Below are positions 56,111-64,000 of a stretch of 64,000 nt of DNA, piece by piece. This DNA comes from Aurelia coerulea. Its lineage: Eukaryota > Cnidaria > Scyphozoa > Semaeostomeae > Ulmaridae. The stretch lies in assembly GCA_039566865.1 (NCBI GenBank), contig CM076951.1, forward strand, positions 12,285,484 to 12,349,483, in the 5' to 3' direction. The notes under the pieces are model-generated. The model was not told where the DNA came from. It worked only from the letters and a program-made list of their open reading frames with translations, and made no database searches. Position numbers and translations under genes: made by a program. The stretch's first letter is position 1. Each line of letters opens with the position of its first letter.

Positions 56111-56488
56111 GGTTGGCCGTCGGTTGTTTGTAAACTTTGACCTCTTGAAACATGCAATTTGTTACCTAGCGGTTGACGTGGTTTTCCCCTTCCGTGTTGT
56201 TTTGAAGGTGATCCTTCAGTTGAGTAAAGTAACAGTTGAGTAAAGTAACTATTTTCCTAAATTTGTGTTGTTGCTGCACTGCACGTTGCACAAAAGCTGA
56301 TTGGTTGATAGTACAAGAAATGTACTTCAATTCTGAAGACTACTCGACATGCACATGACTGACATCACTGACGTCAATGATAGGCAAGATTCTTTTTTAT
56401 TTGGGACAAAGTGTTTGCAAAACGCCGGTTGACCTGCCTTCACATGGAACGTTTTACTCTACCGAGTTTCCAAACGAATGGCTTCTAG

Positions 56489-56840
56489 CCCGGGGGGGGG
56501 GGGGGGTACTTGATTTACGAAAATACGGGGACATGCCGCTGGAAAATCTGAAAAGGTACCCTGTCCCGGAGTAAAATTCCCGAAAATGATACCCTGTCCG
56601 GGAGTAGAACTTTAAAAACAATACCCTATTCTTGGGTTTCTTCATACAAAATTGTAGCCTGCCCTGGGAATTTGATAGAAATTTGATAGAAATCTATCAG
56701 AAAATGCGGAAATGTTGCTATCCAAAGATTTAAATCATATTCGCGGAGTGCAAATGGCTTACAACGACGATACGTAGTCAATTATACAAAATATGGACCC
56801 TGTCATTAACCCGACCATACTGCCTTTCATGGTGGGAACT
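56489..56840. mobile_element. G-run-terminated MITE, copy 2 (right end truncated)
   Basis: It starts CCCGGGG with a long G-run and GTACTTGATTTACG. It is inverted relative to 9650-10065 and shares ATTTAAATCATATTCGCGGA and CAAATGGCTTACAACGAC. The second G-run end is missing. Confidence 0.65.
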
Positions 56841-58309
56841 CCGATGACCTTGTGTCTATTCCCGCCATGATAGGCACAGTAGATGTACTTTTTGAGTTTG
56901 TATATTTTAATTGATTATATATAAAAAAAAGGAAGAACTATGAATATTCTTCGAACAATGATTTATGTTGTGAAGTTTACCCTATTGCCTCAAATATTAG
57001 AGACAAAGTACTGCGCTTACAGCCCGATGTAAGCACACTGTACTCGTTCAAAAGGGGGTTTTCAATGAAAGGAAAGTTTTATTGCCAATAAAAACAATTT
57101 TTCTCTTAGAATTTGTCTTTAATCTGCATGGAATTTTCTCCAAAAAGACTTTTTGGCCAATAAACCTGGTAAACAGTGGAATGTTTTCTTTTTTCGTGTT
57201 TGAAATATACTTTCTACATCAATATGCCTTTCAGAAAATTGCACTCATGTGCAGAGTATTTACTTGAACAATTCGCTGTATACATGTACATAGTTTTTAT
57301 CTAAATGTTTTAATCAACTGGCATGATTTTATACGATAACTCGTAGTAGCAATTAGTCTCTTTTGTGTAATCAGCCTTCAAATAGACCCAGGTACGGTTC
57401 TGTTGGTCCCAAATTTTATCTTCGCACCACTTGTAGTTGCGCAGATAAGATAGGCGAAGGGTTTTTAATCGCAGTTAGAGCCAGAGTTTCTCGGGCAGAA
57501 TGAAACTAAGATATAGGTCCTCTGCAGGAAATCTGTGTTTCCAGATCAAACACATGTCTTTAGAACTTCAGAAAGTAATAAGAATTGACTGCAAGCTAGT
57601 TTCCAAAGGGTTCCCTGTAAAATCTCTCACTGAAATTCTCATTAGAACTTAAATTCAGGGACAGGGACGCCAGACGAGGCACATTTTTAGGGAGCAAAAC
57701 TGCGAATTTAAGGGAGAAAGAATAGGAAACTAGCATATTCAGGCTACTTTTGAGCGGGCAGGAGGAAGGACAATGGGTCCCCTATCCAGCGACCCCTCTT
57801 AAATTTACATCTATTAAACGGTAATTCAGAGACTGACGAGTGCAATAATTGCAAAAATCAGCTTTCTTGGTCCAAAAGAAATAAAAGCAATTTGTAAAAG
57901 CCTTATAAGATTACAATGGTCTGATCAGAATCCTAAACAATAACAGGAGTGCCCCCCCCCCTCCCCCCTCCATAGAACTGTTTGCGTGAAGTCCGATATT
58001 ACCTGACAACTCAGGGACAAATTTGAGCAAATCATTCCTTAACTTGGGATTATTCAAAAGATTATTCAAAAGCTGCTAGAAATCATACTGTTAGTTTGAC
58101 ATTTTTATGTCGTCCCACCAATTTCTACGTGCTTAATGTTCAAATTTTTTCCAGCTCCCTCCTGCTATTACGAACGCCCCCTTCCAGTTGATGCACAAGG
58201 CGAAAACATTGAAAAGAGCCTCGATTTTGATATTTCAGCCTCGATTCCGAAAATAGCGTATAACAATACTGTTTTGTAAGCCAATAGGAAGCCGGAGCAC
58301 TTTTGCGAT
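56841..58309. other. No gene recognised
   Basis: A+T-rich sequence without convincing ORFs. There is a C-run at 57954-57968 and direct repetition of TTATTCAAAAG near 58050-58070. Confidence 0.35.
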
Positions 58310-58638
58310 TTAACGACATGTGTATGCAGCAGAAGTCACCATCTTACTCAAAACTGGTGCCCTTTCCTCAAGCTCAGTAAATTGCTTGGCAAATGACATG
58401 TCACACAGTTCTTGCACATTGTTTACACAAAAGGATGTTGGTTTATTAGAACACAGAGCAGCAGCTTCGCTTTTGATGCTTTGAGAGACAGTGTTCAAAA
58501 TTGCTTTCTTCCCTTCATCTATTGACCATAAGATGTTTGCAGCGGCTGTGAAGTTGTTGTTTCATAAGGTACACAGGAGATCGTGAAGCTTTAAGGGTAT
58601 TTCCTTCTCCCATTCAATTGACTCAGATACAAAGTGAA
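58310..58638 (-). pseudogene. Probable downstream exon of the ZAD-like gene at 61157-61795
   Basis: After a GTCTAG acceptor near 58639 the minus-strand frame reads VHFVSESIEWEKEIPLKLHD, then a TGA, then a long helical stretch (ILNTVSQSIKSEAAALCSNK, then VQELCDMSFAKQFTELEER) to a TAA near 58310. Exons of this pattern follow a CxxC...CxxC first exon in an uncharacterised invertebrate protein family (recollection, not checked). The in-frame TGA indicates decay, unless a short intron removes it. The gap to the first exon is 2.5 kb and is filled with repeats. Confidence 0.4.
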
Positions 58639-59389
58639 CCTAGACAAAGAAAGCATTTAGTTCATTACATACAGTAGCGTTATAAATATCATGCATAAAT
58701 ACATTATCACAATACCTTTACAGCACATTATTTTGCTTCTGAAAGCATTCATATGTAAACTGCTGTACACTGTATGTACAGGGCTTGTGTATTTCACAAT
58801 AGTTTTCCTGCCTAAGATTTCCTAAGAATTGTTGAAAATGTTTTCTGTGTTACAAGAATTCTCATTTAAAAATATATACAGCCTTTCATATCACTCAAGA
58901 ATTCTTTTCAAAGTTTGAAACATTCTTCTCTAGGTGCACCTAGGGTAGAAAAATTCACGATAATTCTGTGTGCAAGGCTAAAACTGCACTGTAATCAATT
59001 TTGGTGAATGAAGAAATTTCTTTCTTTCCTTACATTCATTTTATGCCCACCCAGGGACTGACTAACATTGAATAAAGAATGATGTAAAATGGCTAGTAAA
59101 TAAATAAGGAAATAATTCCCCATTTTTGGTCACCCTGTGGACTTGCTATGATTTTGCATGTTCAGCTGTTGCTTTTCACAAAACAGTTCCTTGTTCCTAA
59201 CTTGCTTTGTCTATCTTTGCTAATGCCTACGTTTCAGTTATTTTTCATTGCTTGTTTGCCTGATCTCAGGCTAATCAATTTGTAACTGATGAATATACTG
59301 TAAATGGTGTGTTGTGTCAAATTGTGTGTTGGAAAGTGAAGAATTTCATCATGTTTATAAAGTTTCTATCAAATTTATTGCCTTGGGGG

Positions 59390-59637
59390 GCATTTGACTA
59401 ATTTTGGTCTGGGGTGAGCCATCCAATATTCAGAAACGTAAAAGTCCTCCCTACAAATTGTGCAACAAAAATTCCAATGGCATGTTTTTATCTAATTTAT
59501 CGGAAAAATCACAAAAATAGATACTATAAAAATAAAATAGATACGATGAAAGTTGATAGTTTCCTTCCACCAAAATCTCTGCCTTCCCCATGGCACCCCC
59601 AGTACCTTAACAAAAAGGCACGCCCCCAAGGTTTATT
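59390..59637. mobile_element. G-run-terminated MITE (CCTTGGGGGG termini)
   Basis: The left end is CCTTGGGGGGCATTTGAC and the right end AGGCACGCCCCCAAGG. It has the same design as the other G-run elements. The ORF at 59414-59749 is not convincing. Confidence 0.45.
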
Positions 59638-59713
59638 GTTGACACTAATACATACCTACAGTATCTTCTTACAGCACTTAAACTTTGATACCCTTTTAGC
59701 AGACAAACAAGAA

Positions 59714-61080
59714 ATTTCCGCGTTTTCCACCTTTTCGTTTTTGCTATAGGTGATTTTTGAAAACGCGGAAATATCTTTATATGAACTTTTATCAGTAGCT
59801 TTTCGCAAATATAGACGAGTAATATGTTAAGCTTTCTCTCGTAATGAATTCTTTACCAAAATAGACTTCGTAGATACGAATGAAACTTTTGGATCATAAG
59901 ATTTAAAAATTAATGGGCCTAAGTGGCCTATCAGGAATTCGAGGGGCACTTTGTTTTCTCGACCGTATCCCTTTATGATGCTATGGGCGGATACAGCATG
60001 TTATGTCGCCATAATGAAGCAACAAAATAAACAGAGTCTCCTCCTTTGTAGAATAAAAGTTTTTCCGCGTTTTCTGCGTTTTCGTTTTTGCTATAGGTGA
60101 TTTTCGAAATCTCTTTATATCAACTTTTATCAGTAGTAGCTTTGCGCAAATATAGACGAGTAATACGTTAAGCTTTCTCTCGTAATGAATTCTTTATTAA
60201 AATAGACTTCGTAGATCCGAATGAAACTTTTGGATCATAAGATTTAAAAATTAATGGGCCTAAGTGGCCTATTAGGAATTCGAGAGGATTTTGTTGATAA
60301 TTTCTCGACCGTATCCCGTTATGGTGCTATGGTGCTATGATATTAAAGAGATTAAGGAGATTAAAGATTCCAATACACTTTCTGAATTTAAGCGAAAAAT
60401 AAAATTATGGAATGGAAATACTTGCATCTGCAGATTGTGCAAAGTATTCATTAAAGATTTAGGGTTTTTGTAGGCTAGTAGCAAATTATATTTATAAACT
60501 AAGGTTTGACTTATTTGTTGGCGTTAATTAGCTTAGTAGCTATACATACTTTTTAATTTTTCGCCAATGTAAAAGAAATTGTTTATAATAATAATAATAT
60601 AGGCCTAAAGAGATTTCCTCGTTTTCCGCGTTTTCGAAAATCACCTATAGCAAAAACGAAAACGTGGAAAACGCGGAAAAAATTTTATACTACAAAGGAG
60701 GAGGCTCTAAGTTTATTACATAACATGCTGTATCCGCCCAAAGCATCATGAAGGGATACGGTCGAGAAATTATAAACAAACTGCCCCTCGAATTCCTGAT
60801 AGGCCACTTAGGCCCATTAATTTTTAAATCTTATGATCCAAAAGTTTCATTCGTATCCACAAAGTCTATTTTGGTAAAGAATTCATTACGAGAGAAAGCT
60901 TAACATATTACTCGTCTATATTTGCGAAAAGCTACTGATAAAAGTTCATAGAAAGATATTACTACTGTCTATATTTGCGAAAAGCTACTGATAAAAGTTG
61001 ATATAAAGAGATTTCCGCGTTTTCCGCGTTTTTGAGAATCACCTATAGCAAAAACAAAAATGCAGAAATTTCTTGTTTGT
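59714..61080. repeat. Nest of direct and inverted copies of an AAACGCGGAAA-boxed repeat
   Basis: Two direct copies (about 59714-60080 and 60060-60330) and one inverted copy (about 60607-61030) share CTTTCTCTCGTAATGAATTC, GGGCCTAAGTGGCCTA and TTTATCAGTAG. Each is bounded by TTTCCGCGTTTTC / GAAAACGCGGAAA boxes next to GCTATAGGTGATTTT. The last box runs into the 3' end of the ZAD-like exon at 61157. Confidence 0.75.
60330..60475 (+). pseudogene. LINE C-terminal tail fragment
   Basis: The translated text is IKEIKDSNTLSEFKRKIKLW, then CRLCKVFI, then a stop. The SxLSxFKRKxKxW motif is typical of the last residues of many LINE reverse-transcriptase proteins. It lies between direct and inverted copies of the AAACGCGGAAA repeat. 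Confidence 0.5.
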
Positions 61081-61156
61081 CTTCTTGATGGAATATTTGG
61101 CTTATTTAGAGGTTTCTTACCTATATTTTAACACAATGAACGCTATTTCTCGCAAT

Positions 61157-61795
61157 TCAGAAACTTAAAATGTTTTTCCGCGTTTTCGACCTGGCCCTTT
61201 TTAGCATTCGAAGTGGTTTCTCAGAAACATCATTTCCTGTCAGAAATCGCTTCCATATTCCTTCATTATCATCAGTGAGTTCAACATCATCAGCAACAGT
61301 TGCGGTTGGATTGAAGAAAAGAGACCTTCTCAGTTGTTTCTTTGGTTGGAGAATAGGCCTATCAGTAAGTCCTGACTTCTGTTCCTGAACGTCCTCCTTT
61401 TCTTTGTTGGCAAATGCTGATCGGCAACGTTTCGTTTTTGTACGCATGTACTTCTCGTGCACCTCTGCTCTTATTTCGATAAACTTTGTTCTGTTCTTTG
61501 CAGTAGCTTTGCTGGCAGTACAAATTGGTCTGTAGCAATTTTTGCAAATATAAGGAAGATCCGTTGCCTCCTTCAACTCAATTCCTAAGTATTCTTCCAA
61601 GAGCTCTTTCTTCAACAATTCTCCTTTCTTCTCTCCAAAGACCTTCACCCGAACCTCAACAGGATTTTTATAATTGAGAGCAATATCAACGGCGCAAATA
61701 ATACAGATGTTGAAAGCACTTGGCGACAGAACTTCAACGCACATTACCGGAGTTTTCGATGGAGTTGTTTTCCTACCATCCGAGCTATCCGCCAT
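61157..61795 (-). CDS. ZAD-like zinc-binding N-terminal exon (about 212 aa)
   Basis: The preferred start is ATG 61795 (ATAATAATGG, MADSSDGRKT). The frame is also open to 61828. CIIC at about residues 26-29 and CKNC at about 84-87 bracket a basic and acidic region that includes VRVKVFGEKKG, forming a likely zinc-binding domain of the ZAD type. A lysine/arginine-rich tail follows (YMRTKTKRCRSAF). The frame ends KTRKNILSF just inside an AAACGCGGAAA box, which may mean that a repeat supplies the end of the exon. Related first exons precede helical exons like 58310-58638 in an uncharacterised animal family. A DNA- or protein-binding role is inferred only from the cysteine pairs. Confidence 0.5.
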   Translation of the reverse strand: MADSSDGRKTTPSKTPVMCVEVLSPSAFNICIICAVDIALNYKNPVEVRVKVFGEKKGELLKKELLEEYLGIELKEATDLPYICKNCYRPICTASKATAKNRTKFIEIRAEVHEKYMRTKTKRCRSAFANKEKEDVQEQKSGLTDRPILQPKKQLRRSLFFNPTATVADDVELTDDNEGIWKRFLTGNDVSEKPLRMLKRARSKTRKNILSF

Positions 61796-62154
61796 TATTA
61801 TGTTCGAAGTTAAAGCAAATGAAGTCAACCCCCTGCTCTGGAACCAGGTTGCCTAGTAACAGGACGTACATTTACCACGTGATCCCATCCATGAATAATT
61901 ATCGGCCTGCCGAGAGTAACAAGTCTTTCTTTCTTCCTCCTCTTCTCCCTCCCTCCCTTGCGCCTTTGGCACTGGTCAGTGGAGCTAGCTACCAAGAACA
62001 AAAAGGAACTTGTTGCAATTCCACAAGGAATGCCAAGGACAAAAAGACCACCTACTACGCCGGCGTTTTTGCTGCTCTTCAGGAGCGTTTCAAGAAACCT
62101 GTAGAACAATTTAAGAATTATCTTTTGGCGCTTCTTGGAGATAGGAATTATTAG

Positions 62155-62460
62155 AAAATAACTGAAGCCATCGGAAAGGTTGACAAGACGCATTCGAAAA
62201 CAACAACAATTGTAACAAGCAACTTCCCCCCGCACATCTTCAAGAGACCTAGACCTTCACTCCAACCACCTGCAGCCAATGACTTTGGTTACCAGCTCCC
62301 GGCTCAAGCATTCCCAGGGCCCCCTCCTATTCAACCAAGGATGCCAAATAGAAACAGATACTGCACTTTTTGCAACCGATACAACCACACGTGGTATAAT
62401 TGCAGGCGTCGTCAATCTCCATATGGAAGGCAGCAGCAGAACAGGGACAACCAACAATAA
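62155..62460 (+). pseudogene. Zinc-knuckle (gag-like) relic
   Basis: The frame is open after a TAG at 62152. The protein is Pro/Gln/Arg-rich with one canonical retroviral-type zinc knuckle, CTFCNRYNHTWYNC (CX2CX4HX4C), and ends QQQNRDNQQ then TAA. The same frame continues upstream of the TAG (FKKPVEQFKNYLLALLGDRN), so it may be one gag-like gene with a stop. It lies head-to-head with the ZAD-like exon. No LTR or pol is nearby. Confidence 0.5.
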
Positions 62461-62586
62461 TTTCTGTAATTGATTGATTGTCAATTTATTGTGTTTAACG
62501 CTGCTGCACAAATTATAGTGTTGCCATTGTTTCTTTTTCTTCGAGTTTTTGTTCAGAGGACATATGCAGCGTTGGTGATTGGTTAA

Positions 62587-63304
62587 CCCTATTGTACCCG
62601 GGGGGGGCAAAAAATGCCCCCCCAACCAAACTTTTGATTATAAAACCGAGAGGAAATAGACAAATGAGCTGAAACATCCATGACTTTTCCTAATTTTTAA
62701 TTGGCAATTAAATTTTAGACTTTCTATTGTCATAATATAAGTCACGTGACCAGTAGATACCCATATTTGGAAAGTAGTCACAAAGAAAATCACAAAAACA
62801 GTCATAAATCCTTTGTCTTAACCTTGATGAAGTTGTGATTGGTATCAAACGATTCCCCTTGCAAAGTACTTTCGTTTGATATATACATTATTCATATTTG
62901 CTGACATCAGCAAATTATAGATTCCATGACGTCATGCAAATTGATGACGTCATATCTCTAATAAAGAAAGACAAAATTTTTAAATTTTGATATAAATCGA
63001 TGGATAAACATATTATCTTCATTTCTAAATAGTTTATTGAGGTTTTCATACATTTCATTTGAATTAATTAGCACTTTTTGTGTTTTCAGTACTGAAGCTT
63101 ATATCTGACATGGTCCCATTGTTTGGTCGCTTGGCAACGAACCACGTGACCAATTAGCAATAAAATCTATAATTAGACTCCTAATAAATGTACTTACTAT
63201 TGTGCGAAGTTACAATGGCATACTATTTATGGTTTTGGAGATAAGGAGATAGGGTTTTGGAGATAGGGCAGTGGTCTGACCCTAGGAGCCCGGGTAGAAT
63301 AGGG
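62587..63304. mobile_element. piggyBac-type MITE with TTAA target duplication
   Basis: TTAA lies at 62583-62586 and 63305-63308. The left terminus is CCCTATTGTACCCGGG and the right terminus, inverted, CCCTATTCTACCCGGG (15 of 16 match). The length is 718 bases with no transposase. The interior contains several TGACGTCA/CACGTGAC motifs and is related to the fragments at 878-1560. Confidence 0.8.
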
Positions 63305-64000
63305 TTAATGCTCGAACTTTGCTGTTACACGGGTCGACTTGCCCCAATGCCGGCTTCTAGCGAAAATTTCGACCACCAAGCTCGCTCGCTTCTAGCGGAA
63401 ATTTCGATCACCGAAAACGAACTAGCGCGATAAATCGCTCCATTGTCTTATGTGCACGGGACCGTAAAAAAGTGTGGGTACAAAATTTTTGTTTCCCAAT
63501 CCTTTTTACTATTTTCTCAAACTTCTAGATGTCGTACCAAAAAAGTAAACACATTTTTGGAATGTACGAGGCCCCTACTTCATGCTCTGGAATTCTCATT
63601 GAGATTTTTGGACAAGAATAGAATGCGATTGTGTCTCTTTAAAGCAAAGAAACAACTGTATACGATGTCAATTGTTGAAATGGGAGTATTCCTAAACAAA
63701 GCCAAAGTTTCATATATATCGTCTATGATAAAGATCTATTGCAAAAGGCACCAACTTTTACAACGAAATGTTCCCTGGCTTTATCAAAGTTTGCTTCATG
63801 TGATGCATTGAAAGAATTTAAATCCCACATGACATACGTTGGCAACATTTTGCAGGCACAATGTTGGAACAATTTTGTGCTCTCAGGCACAAAAAACTTT
63901 TGGTGAGGTCTGTTCCAAGGCATCTGTCATTCCTGATCATTTTGGCAAACGCTGAAATTTTCTGTGACTCACTCAGTGCATATCTTATGATCTTACGTTT
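63305..64000. other. No gene recognised
   Basis: A direct repeat (GCTTCTAGCG(A/G)AAATTTCGA) occurs at 63354 and 63389. The ORF 63443-63811 (122 codons) has no recognisable motif and may be chance or an isolated exon. Confidence 0.3.

Noticed and set aside
9650..56840. One large inverted segmental duplication (9.6-13 kb versus 48.4-56.8 kb)
   Set aside because: The G-run element, array flank and minisatellite occur in mirrored order, but the sequence between them is not homologous. Independent insertions of common repeats explain it better.

Overview
The window looks like nuclear DNA of an invertebrate animal. It is A+T-rich and has spliced genes with GT-AG introns and very short exons. It is crowded with animal-type mobile DNA: a tyrosine-recombinase retrotransposon, LINE and SINE fragments, a Gypsy relic, a foldback element, and many small terminal-inverted-repeat (TIR) elements with TA or TTAA target sites. 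Nothing bacterial (operons, Shine-Dalgarno sites, CRISPR) is present. The repertoire would suit a cnidarian or another early-branching or marine invertebrate, but that is an inference.

Layout: 0-5 kb holds piggyBac-type TTAA element ends and a G+C-richer island (2.5-3.9 kb) with two broken tail-to-tail reading frames of possible viral or mobile origin. From 5.3 to 5.8 kb are two clean exons of a Myb/SANT-like gene, followed by a C2H2 zinc-finger ORF between two facing half-repeats. From 7 to 18 kb is mostly repeats: long-TIR elements, G-run-terminated elements, a 78-bp minisatellite and a 97-bp tandem array. From 18.2 to 23.1 kb (minus strand) is an apparently intact two-exon transposase of about 1000 residues with a DDE core, an OTU-like region and a CXC cysteine cluster. 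From 23 to 31 kb are more TIR elements and LINE tails. A spliced plus-strand gene with nine recognisable exons, ending inside a PHD finger, runs from 32.0 to 38.3 kb. A textbook foldback element with a perfect 9-bp target duplication sits in its eighth intron.

From 39.2 to 44.4 kb is a nearly complete tyrosine-recombinase (PAT/Ngaro-type) retrotransposon with split direct repeats A1-gag-RT/RNaseH-YR-B1-A2-B2. Its repeats are almost identical, so insertion was recent. Its gag and pol share one frame and are separated only by a UGA. A second 78-bp minisatellite, inverted relative to the first, lies at 48.4-49.7 kb. It is followed at 50.35-51.7 kb by a dead gene that carries a ubiquitin-protease-like (USP) segment and a SUMO-protease-like (Ulp1) segment, and a 216-bp TA-flanked MITE has landed in its coding sequence. 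The last 12 kb has a broken gag-like ORF, a Gypsy gag-protease relic, two probable exons of a ZAD-like zinc-binding gene, a nest of repeats carrying an AAACGCGGAAA box, a zinc-knuckle relic and a TTAA-flanked piggyBac-type MITE.

The two themes most worth attention are (1) peptidase and chromatin domains (USP, Ulp1, OTU-like, PHD, CXC, Myb) sitting in or next to transposon-like genes, and (2) many MITE families whose interiors are filled with degenerate copies of a private short motif. No homology search was possible; family names rest on motifs read by eye.
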